Below are positions 43,470 to 54,390 of a DNA stretch of 64,000 nt, one piece after another; the stretch's first letter is position 1; every line of letters starts with the position of its first letter. Below the pieces are notes generated by a model that made no database searches, was not told the origin of the DNA, and was given only the letters and a program-made list of their open reading frames with translations. Origin of the DNA: Stenotrophomonas maltophilia (GTDB lineage: Bacteria; Pseudomonadota; Gammaproteobacteria; Xanthomonadales; Xanthomonadaceae); the NCBI RefSeq assembly GCF_006970445.1, contig NZ_CP033877.1, forward strand, positions 186,001-250,000, written 5' to 3'. The translations under genes were made by a program, and so were the position numbers.

Positions 43470-45452
43470 TCACGCCGCCTCGAAATCGACCAGCACCGCA
43501 CCGTCGCCGACCTGGTCGCCGGCCTTGGCGCGGTAACCCTTGACCGTGCCATCGGCCGGCGCCTGCAAGGTGTGCTCCATCTTCATCGCTTCGAGCACCA
43601 CCAGCGGCGTGCCGCGCTTGACCTCGGTGCCGGCGGCGACCAGCGTGGCCACGATCCTGCCCGGCATCGGTGCCAACAGGCTGCCGGCGTCGGCGACGGC
43701 GTGGTCCGATTCGCCCACCGGATCGTGCAGGGTGAAGCGGTGCTGGCCGTCGGTGCCGAACAGGTACAGCTGGTCACCGTCGCGCAGCAGCTGCAGCGAC
43801 CAGCGACGTTCACCCAGCTGCACCGCCAGGCCCTGCACATCGGCCGTGCCGATCACCTGCACCGGTGCCGCGTCGTCGCACTGCACACGCCAACCGTCGG
43901 CCTGTACCCACACCTTCAGCGCGTGCCGGCGTTCGCCCTGCTGCAGCGGCAGCACGCGCGGCGCGGACGCGCCGAGGCGCCAGCCGTCCTGCGCCTGCCA
44001 CGGCGAATGCGGGTCGCGCGCATCGCTGCCGGCGCGCGCGGTCGTGGCCACGGCGGCAACCGCCGCCAGCAGCCACAGGGCATCATCGCTGTCGCCCACC
44101 GCACTCAGCGCGGCCTGCTCGCGTTCGATCAGCGCGGTATCCAGCTTGGCGTGCGTGAACGAATCGGTGTTCACCAGGCGGCGCAGGAAACCGGCATTGG
44201 TGGTCACGCCCACCACCTGGCAGTCGGCCAATGCCTGGCTCATGCGGCGCAGTGCGGCGTCGCGGTCCACGTCCCAGACAATCAGCTTGGCAATCATCGG
44301 GTCGTAGTACGGCGTGATGCTGTCGCCTTCCTCGACGCCGGTATCCACGCGCACATGGGCCGACGGCGTCGGCAGGCGCAGGCGGCGCAGGGTGCCGGTG
44401 GACGGCAGGAAGCCGCGGTCGGCATCCTCGGCATACAGCCGCGCTTCGATCGCGTGGCCGTGGATGGCCAGCTGGTCCTGGCGCAGCGGCAGCGGCAGGC
44501 CCGAGGCCACGCGCAGCTGCCACTCCACCAGGTCGGTGCCGGTGATGTACTCGGTCACCGGGTGCTCGACCTGCAGGCGGGTGTTCATTTCCATGAAGTA
44601 GAAATCGCCATCCGGGCCGGCGATGAATTCCACCGTGCCCGCACCCTCATAGCCCACCGCACGCGCGGCATCGACCGCGGCCTTGCCCATCGCAGCACGA
44701 CGCTCGGGACTCATGCCCGGCGCGGGTGCTTCTTCCAGTACCTTCTGATGGCGGCGCTGCACCGAGCAGTCGCGCTCGAACAGGTAGACCGCCTCACCGT
44801 GGCTGTCGCCGAACACCTGGATCTCGATATGGCGCGGGCGCTCGACATACTTCTCGACCAGCACGTGGTCGTTGCCGAACGCCGAGGCCGCCTCGCGCTG
44901 GCAGCTGGCCAGTGCATCGACGAAGTCTTCGCTGCGTTCGACCTTGCGCATGCCCTTGCCACCGCCACCGGCGCTGGCCTTGATCAGCACCGGGTAGCCG
45001 ATGCCGTCGGCCTGCGTGCGCAGGAAGTCCGGCGCCTGCTGGTCACCGTGGTAACCCGGCGTCAGCGGTACACCGGCCTTGGCCATCAGCGCCTTGGCCG
45101 CGCTCTTGTCGCCCATCGCGCGGATGGCGCTGGCCGGCGGCCCGATGAAGGTGATGCCGGCGGCGGCGCAGGCATCGGCGAAGTCGGCATTCTCGGACAG
45201 GAAGCCGTAACCGGGGTGGATCGCCTGCGCGCCGGTCAGGCGTGCGGCGTCGAGCAGGGCATCGCCGCGCAGGTAGCTCTCACGCGCGGCGGCCGGGCCG
45301 ATGTGGATGGCTTCGTCGGCCAGGCGCACGTGGCGTGCGTTGCGGTCGGCATCGGAATACACCGCCACGGTGGCGATGCCGAGGCGCCGGCAGGTGGCGA
45401 TGACGCGGCAGGCGATCTCGCCGCGGTTGGCGATCAGGACTTTGGTGAACAT
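43470..45452 (-). CDS. liuD: Methylcrotonyl-CoA carboxylase alpha subunit (biotin carboxylase/BCCP)
   Basis: This protein of about 660 residues carboxylates its own biotin with ATP and bicarbonate. It has the biotin carboxylase ATP-grasp domain (MFTKVLIANRGEIACRVI, KASAGGGGKGM, EMNTRLQVEHPVTE) and a C-terminal biotinyl domain with VLEAMKMEHTL (biotin-Lys). The operon with isovaleryl-CoA dehydrogenase and the carboxyltransferase marks it as the leucine-pathway enzyme rather than a propionyl- or acetyl-CoA carboxylase. An ATG at 45470 (MTEPVAM) is an alternative start. The order liuA-liuB-liuD lacks liuC here. Confidence 0.92.
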   Translation of the reverse strand: MFTKVLIANRGEIACRVIATCRRLGIATVAVYSDADRNARHVRLADEAIHIGPAAARESYLRGDALLDAARLTGAQAIHPGYGFLSENADFADACAAAGITFIGPPASAIRAMGDKSAAKALMAKAGVPLTPGYHGDQQAPDFLRTQADGIGYPVLIKASAGGGGKGMRKVERSEDFVDALASCQREAASAFGNDHVLVEKYVERPRHIEIQVFGDSHGEAVYLFERDCSVQRRHQKVLEEAPAPGMSPERRAAMGKAAVDAARAVGYEGAGTVEFIAGPDGDFYFMEMNTRLQVEHPVTEYITGTDLVEWQLRVASGLPLPLRQDQLAIHGHAIEARLYAEDADRGFLPSTGTLRRLRLPTPSAHVRVDTGVEEGDSITPYYDPMIAKLIVWDVDRDAALRRMSQALADCQVVGVTTNAGFLRRLVNTDSFTHAKLDTALIEREQAALSAVGDSDDALWLLAAVAAVATTARAGSDARDPHSPWQAQDGWRLGASAPRVLPLQQGERRHALKVWVQADGWRVQCDDAAPVQVIGTADVQGLAVQLGERRWSLQLLRDGDQLYLFGTDGQHRFTLHDPVGESDHAVADAGSLLAPMPGRIVATLVAAGTEVKRGTPLVVLEAMKMEHTLQAPADGTVKGYRAKAGDQVGDGAVLVDFEAA

Positions 45453-45478
45453 GGCAACAGGCTCGGTCATGGCACGGG

Positions 45479-47089
<1,611 letters not shown>

Positions 47090-47099
47090 CGCGTTGGCC

Positions 47100-48263
47100 T
47101 TACAGGGTGCGCTGGAACAGTTCGCGGCCGATCAGCATGCGGCGGATCTCCGAGGTGCCGGCGCCGATTTCATACAGCTTGGCGTCGCGCCACAAGCGGC
47201 CGGTCGGGTATTCGTTGATGTAGCCATTGCCACCGAGGATCTGGATCGCCTGGCCGGTCAGCCAGGTGGCCTTCTCGGCGGCGTACAGGATGGCACCGGC
47301 GGCGTCCTGGCGGGTGGTGCGGCCCTGGTCGCAGGCGCGCGCCACGGCATAGACATACGCACGGCAGGCACCCAGGCCCACGTACATGTCGGCGATCTTG
47401 GCCTGGATCAGCTGGAAGCTGCCGATCGCTTCACCGAACTGGTGGCGCTCGTGCACGTACGGCATCACTACGTCCATGGCCGCGGCCATCAGGCCCAGCG
47501 GACCACCGGACAGCACCACGCGTTCGTAGTCCAGGCCGGACATCAGCACCCGCACGCCACCGCCGACCTGGCCCAGCACGTTCTGTTCCGGTACTTCGCA
47601 GTCCTGGAACACCAGCTCGCAGGTGGGCGAGGAACGCATGCCCAGCTTGTCCAGCTTCTGCGCAGTGGAGAAGCCCTTCATGCCCTTCTCGACGAGGAAC
47701 GCGGTGATGCCCTTGGCACCGGCCTCCATGTCGGTCTTGGCGTAGACCACCAGCACGTCGGCGTCCGGGCCGTTGGTGATCCACATCTTGTTGCCGTTGA
47801 GCACGTAGCGGTCGCCGCGCTTGTCGGCGCGCAGCTTCATCGACACCACGTCCGAACCGGCACCCGGTTCGCTCATCGCCAGGGCGCCGACCAGGCTGCC
47901 ATTGCACAGGCCGGGCAGGAAGCGCTGCTTCTGTTCTTCGTTGCCGTTCTTGCGCAGCTGGTTCACGCACAGGTTGGAGTGCGCGCCATAGGACAGGCCG
48001 ATGCCGCCGGACGCGCGCGAGATTTCTTCCATCGCCACCACGTGGGCCAGGTAGCCCATGCCGGTACCACCGTATTCTTCTTCCACGGTGAGGCCGAGCA
48101 GGCCCTGTTCGCCCAGCTTCGGCCACAGGGCCAGCGGGAACTGGTTGCTGGCATCGGCCTCGGCGGCCAGCGGTGCGACCTCGGCGGCGGCAAAATGGGC
48201 CACGCTCTGGCGCAGCAGGTCGATGTCTTCGCCAAGGTCGAAGTTCAGGGATGGCACGTGCAT
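47100..48263 (-). CDS. liuA: Isovaleryl-CoA dehydrogenase
   Basis: This 387-residue FAD enzyme oxidises isovaleryl-CoA to 3-methylcrotonyl-CoA and passes electrons to ETF. The acyl-CoA dehydrogenase motifs [35 protein letters not shown] and [22 protein letters not shown] are clear, and the [17 protein letters not shown] end is typical of IVD. It is the first gene of the liuA-liuB-liuD operon, and the TetR gene is divergent. The ATG at 48263 fits the family N terminus ([13 protein letters not shown]). Confidence 0.95.
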   Translation of the reverse strand: MHVPSLNFDLGEDIDLLRQSVAHFAAAEVAPLAAEADASNQFPLALWPKLGEQGLLGLTVEEEYGGTGMGYLAHVVAMEEISRASGGIGLSYGAHSNLCVNQLRKNGNEEQKQRFLPGLCNGSLVGALAMSEPGAGSDVVSMKLRADKRGDRYVLNGNKMWITNGPDADVLVVYAKTDMEAGAKGITAFLVEKGMKGFSTAQKLDKLGMRSSPTCELVFQDCEVPEQNVLGQVGGGVRVLMSGLDYERVVLSGGPLGLMAAAMDVVMPYVHERHQFGEAIGSFQLIQAKIADMYVGLGACRAYVYAVARACDQGRTTRQDAAGAILYAAEKATWLTGQAIQILGGNGYINEYPTGRLWRDAKLYEIGAGTSEIRRMLIGRELFQRTL

Positions 48264-48395
48264 TGTGGTGGCTCCACGGGGGATGGCAGGGAATGGACGC
48301 ACCCGGCGGGGGAGCGGGCGGCGGTGTACAGGACCGCCACCCGCACGGGCGATAGGCCCCAGCGTAGCGGGGTTCGGGTAAGAAGTGAATACGAA

Positions 48396-48408
48396 TTCAA
48401 AAATTGAA
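48396..48408. promoter_or_regulatory. Palindrome TTCAAAAATTGAA, candidate TetR operator
   Basis: A perfect TTCAA-AAA-TTGAA lies in the AT-rich liuA/tetR spacer, just upstream of the tetR -10 box. A nearby GAATTC overlaps it. A TetR dimer bound here could block both divergent promoters. Confidence 0.5.
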
Positions 48409-48410
48409 AC

Positions 48411-48416
48411 TAGAAT
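48411..48416 (+). promoter_or_regulatory. -10 box of tetR-family gene, leaderless geometry
   Basis: TAGAAT, six bases, ATG at 48423. It follows directly after the TTCAAAAATTGAA palindrome. Confidence 0.6.
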
Positions 48417-48422
48417 CAGAAC

Positions 48423-49040
48423 ATGGCCTATAAACGCTCTGCATTGATGGAAGAACGCCTGGCGGGCGCCCGTGAACGGATCCTGCTGGCCACCCGCGAG
48501 CTGGTCGCCACCGGCGGCTGGCGCAATGCCCCGGTGACCGCCGTGGCGACCCAGGCGGGGGTGTCCACCGGCCTGATCTATCGCCACTTCCCGTCCAAGG
48601 CCGAGTTGTTCGTGGAAGTCCTCAATGCCGCCGTGGCCCACGAGGTCGCGATCATGGAGCGCATCGCCAGTGGCCCGGAGGTGGCCAGCGAGCGCCTGCG
48701 GCTGGCGATCACCGCCTTCGTCCGCCGCGCCCTGGCCGGGCCGGGGCTGGCGCACGCCTTCATCGTCGAACCGGTCGATCCGGACGTGGAAGCCGAGCGC
48801 ATGCGCGGACGTCGCGCGTTCGGCGACGTGTTCCTGCGGCTGGTGGAGGAGGGCGTGGCGGCCGGTGAGCTGCCGGCGCAGGACGCGCATGTGGCCGCCG
48901 CCTGCCTGGTCGGTGCCTTCACCGAAGCCATGGTCGGCCCCACCGCGCCCAGCCGCGAAGCGCACCGCGACGAAGACGCGCTGGTGGATGCGATCTGCAG
49001 CTTCTGCCTGCGCGCGATCGGCGCCCCGGTAATCCGGTAG
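48423..49040 (+). CDS. TetR-family regulator, likely controls the liu operon
   Basis: This 205-residue repressor-type protein has an N-terminal HTH ([16 protein letters not shown]...[30 protein letters not shown]) and a helical ligand-binding domain. It is divergent from liuA and shares a palindromic spacer with it. TetR-type regulators named LiuQ control branched-chain amino-acid catabolism in other Proteobacteria, so an equivalent role responding to a pathway acyl-CoA is likely but inferred from position. Confidence 0.85.
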   Translation: MAYKRSALMEERLAGARERILLATRELVATGGWRNAPVTAVATQAGVSTGLIYRHFPSKAELFVEVLNAAVAHEVAIMERIASGPEVASERLRLAITAFVRRALAGPGLAHAFIVEPVDPDVEAERMRGRRAFGDVFLRLVEEGVAAGELPAQDAHVAAACLVGAFTEAMVGPTAPSREAHRDEDALVDAICSFCLRAIGAPVIR

Positions 49041-49058
49041 CGCCGGCCGCTGGCCGGC
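49037..49058 (+). repeat. SMAG-type palindrome overlapping a gene end
   Basis: GTAGCGCCGGCCGCTGGCC begins inside the tetR stop codon region (the TAG stop is the repeat's head). The repeat therefore supplies the gene's stop codon. Confidence 0.75.
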
Positions 49059-49068
49059 TTCTGTTGCT

Positions 49069-49109
49069 GGGGTCAGATCCCTTTTGCGGCGCAAAAGGGA
49101 TCTGACCCC
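49069..49109. repeat. GGGGTCAGA-family perfect 19 bp palindrome
   Basis: Left arm GGGGTCAGATCCCTTTTGC, 3-base loop, exact complement. It differs from the 24443 copy by a compensated pair in the inner stem. Confidence 0.75.
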
Positions 49110-49148
49110 ATCCCCCGGCATGTTGCGCCGCACCAGCAGTGACGCCTG

Positions 49149-49176
49149 TTGTCGCACGCAAAGCGCGTTCTATACT
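49149..49176 (+). promoter_or_regulatory. Candidate promoter of the cytochrome c5-like gene
   Basis: A -35 TTGTCG (49149-49154) and a -10 TATACT (49171-49176) are spaced by 16 bp. This leaves a 5' leader of about 55 bases before the GTG at 49237. Confidence 0.6.
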
Positions 49177-49236
49177 CGGTCCATCACGCAGTCGCTCAGC
49201 CGTGGTCCAACGACTATCAGCCAGGGGTAACGAAGA

Positions 49237-49755
49237 GTGCGGAATTACGATCTGGAGTTCCTGAAACGCTTCTCCATGGTGATCGCGCTGCTGGCGACCA
49301 TCACCCTCGGCCTCATCCTCCTTGCCGCCTACATCCACACCCGGATTCCGCCCGAGGTGTCGCCGACCGCGGCCAAACGCACCGAACAGCGCATCTCGCC
49401 CACCGGCGCGGTCTATGCCGGCAGCACCGGCGCTGCCGCACAGGCTGCTGCCAAGGCCGCCGCGCTGGCCAAGGCTGCTTCGCAGGTGGCCTACGGCGGC
49501 ACCAAGGATGGCAAGGTGATCTTCGACAACCTCTGCACTGCCTGCCATACCAACGGCGTGGGCATGGCGCCGACGCTGGACCATTCGCACTGGGACAAGC
49601 GCATCGCGCAGGGCAAGGACACCCTCTACAAGCACGCCATCGAGGGCTATACCGGCCCTGACGGCGGCATCATGCCGCCCAAGGGCGGCAACCCGGCCCT
49701 GACCGAGGAGCAGATCCACGCCACCGTGGACTGGATGCTGGGCAACCTGAAGTAA
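49237..49755 (+). CDS. Cytochrome c5-family membrane-anchored cytochrome
   Basis: This 172-residue protein has an N-terminal membrane anchor (about 12-34, RFSMVIALLATITLGLILLA), an Ala/Lys-rich linker (AAAQAAAKAAALAKAAS) and a C-terminal cytochrome domain. The haem motif is CTACH and the Met ligand is in GIMPPKGG, which is typical of cytochrome c5. It faces the periplasm and probably passes electrons to a terminal oxidase or reductase. The start is GTG. Confidence 0.9.
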   Translation: MRNYDLEFLKRFSMVIALLATITLGLILLAAYIHTRIPPEVSPTAAKRTEQRISPTGAVYAGSTGAAAQAAAKAAALAKAASQVAYGGTKDGKVIFDNLCTACHTNGVGMAPTLDHSHWDKRIAQGKDTLYKHAIEGYTGPDGGIMPPKGGNPALTEEQIHATVDWMLGNLK

Positions 49756-49758
49756 GTG

Positions 49759-49832
49759 GTAGTGCCGGCCGCTGGCCGGCAACCACGCGTCGCACGAAGG
49801 TCATGAGGTTGCCGGCCAGCGGCCGGCACTAC
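49759..49832. repeat. SMAG-type palindromes, inverted pair
   Basis: GTAGTGCCGGCCGCTGGCC at 49759-49781 and its inverted copy at 49809-49832, just after the cytochrome gene. Confidence 0.82.
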
Positions 49833-49940
49833 CCAGGCTTTGCCTACCGAGGCCTGATCGCTCATATGCCCCCGCTGCGCAGGCGGGGTTTCGCATTTCA
49901 GGGTTAGTCTGTGCGCCCTCTTCCAAGGAATCGCCCGTCG

Positions 49941-51386
49941 ATGCGCCGCCGCTCCCTCGCCCTTGCCCTGTCCCTGCTGCTGCCGGCCGGCGCCTTTGCC
50001 CAGGCCCAGCCCCAGGCCGCACCGGTCGCGACACCGGCCGCCGCGCGCAGCAGCGCCACCGTGGTGCTGACCGCCGCGCCGGCCGACTGGCGCGCGCTGG
50101 ATGGCCAACGCGTGCGCATCGCCGCACCGCTCACCCTGGCCGGTACCGATGGCCTGGAGCGCTTCGGCCAGCTCACCGTGGCCTTCGATGGCCGCCTCTG
50201 GCAGCCGACCGAAGTGGCCGCGCCGGGTACTGCCGGCTATGAGCAGGTGATGGCCGACAACCAGCGTCGTCGCCTGCTGCTGGACGATGGCAGCGATGCC
50301 CGCGATCCGGCCAGCGTCGCCTACCTGCCGGGCAACCCGGTGCTGCGCACCGGCATGCAGCTGCGCAATGTGGAAGGCATCGTGCGCGTGGATGCGCAGG
50401 GCCGTCCGCGCCTGCAGGTCGAGGGTGCGCTGAAACTGCCGGAACTCAAGCGCCCGGCGGTGCCGACGGTGCCGGGCAGCCTGCATGTGGCCGCTTTCAA
50501 CCTGGAGAACTTCTTCAACGGTGATGGCCAGGGCGGTGGCTTCCCGACCCTGCGTGGTGCGCGCACCCTGGACGAGCACAAGGCGCAGGTGGCCAAGCTG
50601 GTCACCACGGTCAACGCGCTGGGCGCCGATGTCGCCGCGCTGATGGAGCTGGAGAACGACGGCTACGGTCCGCAGTCCGCCATCGCCGAACTGGTCGATG
50701 CGCTCAACCGTGACCGCGGCGCGCAGGGTGACTGGCGCTTCGTCGACGCGGGCACCGGCCCCGGCGACAACCCGATCCGGGTCGGCATCATCTACCGCAG
50801 CACGCGCCTGCAGCCGGTCGGCAAGCCGGCCACGCTGACCGGCGGCCCGTTCGTCGAGCACAGCCGCGTACCGTTGGCGCAAGCCTTCCAGGGCAAGCAC
50901 GGCGCGCCGTTCGTGGTGGTTGCCAACCACTTCAAGTCGAAGGGCTGCCGAGACGCGGCCGGTGCCGACGCCGACCGCAACGACAACCAGGGCTGCTGGA
51001 ACGCCACCCGGGTGACTTCGGCGCAGCAGCTGCACGCCTGGCTGCAGACCGATCCGACCGGTACCGGCGCCAAGGACGCGGTGCTGCTGGGTGACTTCAA
51101 CGCCTACGCGATGGAAGACCCGATCCGCACCCTGCATGACCTGGGCTGGCAGGACGCGTTCAAGGTTGCAAAGGTCGAGCATCCCTACAGCTACGTCTAC
51201 AACGGCTACACCGGCCGCCTCGACCACGCGCTGCTGAACCCGGGCATGGCCAAGCGCCTGCGCGGTGCCGCCGAATGGCACAGCAATGCCGACGAGCAGG
51301 ACGCCAGCGGCTACCAGGGCCGCAACGTGCAGGGCCCGTGGCGCAGCTCTGACCACGACCCGCTGCTGCTGGGCTTCGATAAATAA
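49941..51386 (+). CDS. Secreted endonuclease/exonuclease/phosphatase-family nuclease (ExeM/NucH-like)
   Basis: This protein of about 481 residues has a signal peptide (MRRRSLALALSLLLPAGAFA) and an OB-fold-like N-terminal part (RVRIAAPLTLAGTDGLERFGQLTVAF). The C-terminal DNase I-like domain has AAFNLENFF, LMELENDGYG, VVVANHFKSKG, LLGDFNAYAMEDP and SDHDPLLLG. This matches extracellular nucleases of the ExeM/NucH type, which degrade DNA for nutrient use or biofilm matrix turnover. The ATG at 49941 is at the signal peptide start and has AAGGAA upstream. Confidence 0.9.
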   Translation: MRRRSLALALSLLLPAGAFAQAQPQAAPVATPAAARSSATVVLTAAPADWRALDGQRVRIAAPLTLAGTDGLERFGQLTVAFDGRLWQPTEVAAPGTAGYEQVMADNQRRRLLLDDGSDARDPASVAYLPGNPVLRTGMQLRNVEGIVRVDAQGRPRLQVEGALKLPELKRPAVPTVPGSLHVAAFNLENFFNGDGQGGGFPTLRGARTLDEHKAQVAKLVTTVNALGADVAALMELENDGYGPQSAIAELVDALNRDRGAQGDWRFVDAGTGPGDNPIRVGIIYRSTRLQPVGKPATLTGGPFVEHSRVPLAQAFQGKHGAPFVVVANHFKSKGCRDAAGADADRNDNQGCWNATRVTSAQQLHAWLQTDPTGTGAKDAVLLGDFNAYAMEDPIRTLHDLGWQDAFKVAKVEHPYSYVYNGYTGRLDHALLNPGMAKRLRGAAEWHSNADEQDASGYQGRNVQGPWRSSDHDPLLLGFDK

Positions 51387-51705
51387 CCCAGCAGTTGGGC
51401 ATCCGCTTGGGTGTGGGCGCGTACATGGGGCGGCACTGATCCTGCTGTTGCTTTTGACCTGTCAGTCCGCCTTCAAGCGAGCCGAGCATCGCAGGTGAAT
51501 CAGGGGCGAAGAGGCGCCGATGTCTGAGCGTAGCGAGTTCGGCGCCGTCCCCTGGTTCACCGAGAAGCGCAGGGTACCGGTGCACAGCACCGGCTCGCGG
51601 CTGGCGGAGCGTTTCTTTGGTTACTTTCTTTGCGCGCAAAGAAAGTGACACCTCTCCGGAGTTGCGGAAACGACTTGCCGGAAATGGTCCGTCGCAACCA
51701 AATGC
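51387..51705. other. Intergenic region with long palindrome
   Basis: This 319 bp convergent spacer has no gene I can support. It ends with a 24 bp perfect palindrome, listed separately. The preceding stretch (about 51500-51650) resembles a recurring xanthomonad/pseudomonad intergenic sequence with repeated TTTCTTTG and CAAAGAAA words. Confidence 0.5.
51623..51646. repeat. 24 bp perfect palindrome (ACTTTCTTTGCG + complement)
   Basis: ACTTTCTTTGCG is followed directly by CGCAAAGAAAGT with no loop. A TTTCTTTGG copy of the left word is just upstream (51612-51620). It sits between the convergent nuclease and DMT genes. Confidence 0.75.
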
Positions 51706-52563
51706 TCACCCCCAGGCGATCAACCCGATCGCCAGCACCGCCAGCGCCAGACCTGCGCGGTTCCACCTCGTGGTGGCTTCGCCGAAGGCGAACACGCCCA
51801 CCAGCGCCCCCAGCACCACCACGCCGATGTTCATCCCGGCGAACACGGTGGCCGGGCTGTCCGGCATGGACTGATGCGCGTGCACATAGAAAAGAATGTT
51901 GCCGCCGTTGAGCAGGCCCAGCAGCGCGCCCGCGCCCAGGTTGCGCCAGGCCAACCGGCTGCGGCCACTGGCGTGCCGCCACAGCTGCACTGCCAGCATC
52001 AGCACGAAGGCGACGCTGAAGCTGGCCAGCACCGCCGCCATCGACGGCGTGCCGGACAGCGCCACCTGCTTGAGCAGCACGTCGACCACCGCGAACCCGG
52101 CCCAGACGCCCAGCAGCCAGCCCCATCCACCCGGTGAGGACGCCACCGCCGGTCCGCGCGGGCGCAGGCTGATGGCCACCATCGCCAGCAGGCCCAGGCC
52201 GAGCCCGGCCAGCTTCCACGGCGTGGTGGTCTGGCCGAAGAACAGGAAGGCGGCGGCCAATGACAGCAGCAGCGACAAGCGTTGCGCCACGTCGCTGCGG
52301 ACGATGCCGGCCACCGCCACCGCGCGGCCCAGCACCAGGAAGATCGACGGCAGCACCACGGCCAGCGCCAGCAATGACAGCCACGGGGCATGCGGCGCGC
52401 GCAGTGCGTCCAACGGCGGTTGCAGTACCACGGCGGTGAGCGTTGCGGCCACCAGATAGTTCCAGGTGACCATCTGCGCAACATCCAGCTGGCGGCGTCC
52501 GGCCACCTTCAACAACACCGAAACCAGCACACTGCAGATCACGGCCAAAGACAGGTAGAGCAT
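51706..52563 (-). CDS. EamA/DMT-family transporter
   Basis: This 285-residue protein has about ten hydrophobic segments arranged as two EamA repeats (MLYLSLAVICSVLVSVLLK... and WGWLLGVWAGFAVVDVLLK...), the drug/metabolite transporter fold. Members export or import amino acids, drugs or metabolites; the substrate is unknown. It is divergent from the alpha/beta hydrolase, with 43 bp between starts. Confidence 0.87.
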   Translation of the reverse strand: MLYLSLAVICSVLVSVLLKVAGRRQLDVAQMVTWNYLVAATLTAVVLQPPLDALRAPHAPWLSLLALAVVLPSIFLVLGRAVAVAGIVRSDVAQRLSLLLSLAAAFLFFGQTTTPWKLAGLGLGLLAMVAISLRPRGPAVASSPGGWGWLLGVWAGFAVVDVLLKQVALSGTPSMAAVLASFSVAFVLMLAVQLWRHASGRSRLAWRNLGAGALLGLLNGGNILFYVHAHQSMPDSPATVFAGMNIGVVVLGALVGVFAFGEATTRWNRAGLALAVLAIGLIAWG

Positions 52564-52594
52564 GGGGCGGGCACAGGGCAGGGGCAGGGGACGG

Positions 52595-52600
52595 TATCAT
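52595..52600 (+). promoter_or_regulatory. -10 box of alpha/beta hydrolase gene, leaderless geometry
   Basis: TATCAT, six bases, ATG at 52607. It lies in the 43 bp divergent spacer. Confidence 0.5.
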
Positions 52601-52606
52601 GGTGCC

Positions 52607-53278
52607 ATGCACAAGCCTTCGTTCCCCGTCGCCCCCGGCGAAACCGCCTGCCTCGAACTGGACGGCCCGGCCGGCCCGCTGGAAGTGGTCGTCGACCTGC
52701 CCAAGGCCGATGTGCCGGTGCAGCCGATCGTGGCCATCGTCTGCCATCCGCTGTCCACCGAGGGCGGCACCCTGCACAACAAGGTGGTCACCATGACCGC
52801 CACCACCCTGCGCGAGCTGGGCATCACCACGGTGCGCTTCAACTTCCGCAGTGTTGGCGCGTCGGCCGGTGAGTTCGACCACGGCGTGGGCGAGCAGGAT
52901 GATCTGAAGGCCGTCGCCGCCTGGGTGCGCAGCCAGCACCCGGACGACCGCCTGTGGCTGGCCGGTTTCAGCTTCGGCTCGTTCGTGTCGCTGAAGGCCG
53001 CGGGCGAGTTGCAGCCCGAAGCGCTGATCTCGATCGCGCCGCCGGCCGGCCGCTGGGATTTCGATGGCATCGCGCCGCCGGCCCGCTGGCTGGTGATCCA
53101 GGGCGAGCAGGACGAGATCGTCGACCCGCAGGCCGTCTACCAGTGGCTGGACACGCTGGACGCCCCGCATGAGCTGGTGCGCATGCCCGAGACCAGCCAC
53201 TTCTTCCACCGCAAGCTGATCGACCTGCGCGGCGCGCTGACCCACGGCGTGAAGCATTGGCTGGGCGCAGCGGCATGA
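52607..53278 (+). CDS. Alpha/beta hydrolase (dienelactone hydrolase-like)
   Basis: This 223-residue enzyme has HPLSTEGGTLHNKVV near the N terminus (oxyanion region), the nucleophile elbow LAGFSFGSFVSLKA with Ser, an acidic residue in IQGEQDEIVD and a His in PETSHFFHRKL. This is the small YqiA/CocE-like serine hydrolase type found next to zapE in xanthomonads. The substrate is unknown. Its stop overlaps the zapE start (ATGA). Confidence 0.85.
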   Translation: MHKPSFPVAPGETACLELDGPAGPLEVVVDLPKADVPVQPIVAIVCHPLSTEGGTLHNKVVTMTATTLRELGITTVRFNFRSVGASAGEFDHGVGEQDDLKAVAAWVRSQHPDDRLWLAGFSFGSFVSLKAAGELQPEALISIAPPAGRWDFDGIAPPARWLVIQGEQDEIVDPQAVYQWLDTLDAPHELVRMPETSHFFHRKLIDLRGALTHGVKHWLGAAA

Positions 53279-54375
53279 GTGCAACCGAGTTGACCCCGTC
53301 GCAGCGGTACGCGGAAGGGGTCGCCCGTGGCGACTGGCAGAACGACCCGGCCCAGCACGCGGCGCTGGCCGAGCTGGACCGGATCCATCTGGGCCTGCTG
53401 GACAGCGCCGAGGACGGCTGGCTGGACCGCCTGTCCTCGTTCTGGAAGAAGCCCGAGCCGGTGAAGGGCCTGTACTTCTGGGGCGGCGTCGGCCGTGGCA
53501 AGACCTTCCTGGTCGACCTGTTCTACGACGGCCTGCCGATCAAGCAGAAGTACCGCACGCATTTCCACCGCTTCATGCGCAGCGTCCACGAGCGCCTGCG
53601 CGAGCACCAGGGGCAGAGCGACCCACTGGCAAAGATCGCCCAGGAGTGGCGCAGCAACCTGCGCGTGCTGGTGCTGGACGAATTCTTCGTCACCGACATC
53701 GGCGATGCGATGCTGCTGGCACGGCTGCTGGAGCGCCTGTTTGCCGAGGGCGTGACCCTGGTGACCACCTCCAACACCGCGGTGGAGAACCTGTACCTCA
53801 ACGGCCTGCAGCGCGAGAGCTTCCTGCCGGCCATCGGCCTGCTGCAGCGCTTCTGCGTGGAGCTGTACGCCGAAGGTACCGAGGACTACCGCATGCGCGC
53901 GCTGACCCGCTCGCCGGTGTACCGCGCACCGTTGGCCGCCGACAGTGATGAGTGGCTGGCCACGCGCTGGAACGAACTGAGCGGCGGCCAGCCGGCCAAG
54001 CCCGGCAACATCGAGATCGAAGGCCGCAAGATCCCGGTGCGCGGCCGTGGCAAGAGCATTGCCTGGTTCGATTTCGCCGCGTTGTGCGAAGGCCCGCGTG
54101 GCCCGTCGGATTACATTGAGATCGCGCACGAGTTCAACACCGTGCTGCTGGGCGGCATCCCCGCCTTCGACCGTTTGAACGAAGATGCCGCGCGCCGCTT
54201 CGTCAACCTGATCGACGAACTGTACGACCGCCACGTCAACCTGGTCTGCACCGCCAGTACCTCGCCGATCGAGCTGTACAGCGGCCAGCGCCTGCAGGGC
54301 GCGTTCGAGCGCACCGCCTCACGCCTGATCGAGATGCAGAGCGCCGAATACCTGGGTACCCCGCACCGGGCGTGA
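53275..54375 (+). CDS. zapE: Cell division protein ZapE (AFG1-like ATPase)
   Basis: ZapE is an AFG1-like ATPase that interacts with the Z ring under some growth conditions. The 366-residue protein has a Walker A GGVGRGKTFLVD, Walker B VLVLDEFFVTD and the family blocks FHRFMRSVHERL and TTSNTAVENLYLNGLQRESFLPAI. It is translationally coupled to the upstream hydrolase gene (ATGA). Confidence 0.93.
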   Translation: MSATELTPSQRYAEGVARGDWQNDPAQHAALAELDRIHLGLLDSAEDGWLDRLSSFWKKPEPVKGLYFWGGVGRGKTFLVDLFYDGLPIKQKYRTHFHRFMRSVHERLREHQGQSDPLAKIAQEWRSNLRVLVLDEFFVTDIGDAMLLARLLERLFAEGVTLVTTSNTAVENLYLNGLQRESFLPAIGLLQRFCVELYAEGTEDYRMRALTRSPVYRAPLAADSDEWLATRWNELSGGQPAKPGNIEIEGRKIPVRGRGKSIAWFDFAALCEGPRGPSDYIEIAHEFNTVLLGGIPAFDRLNEDAARRFVNLIDELYDRHVNLVCTASTSPIELYSGQRLQGAFERTASRLIEMQSAEYLGTPHRA

Positions 54376-54390
54376 GGGGTGCCGCGGGTT

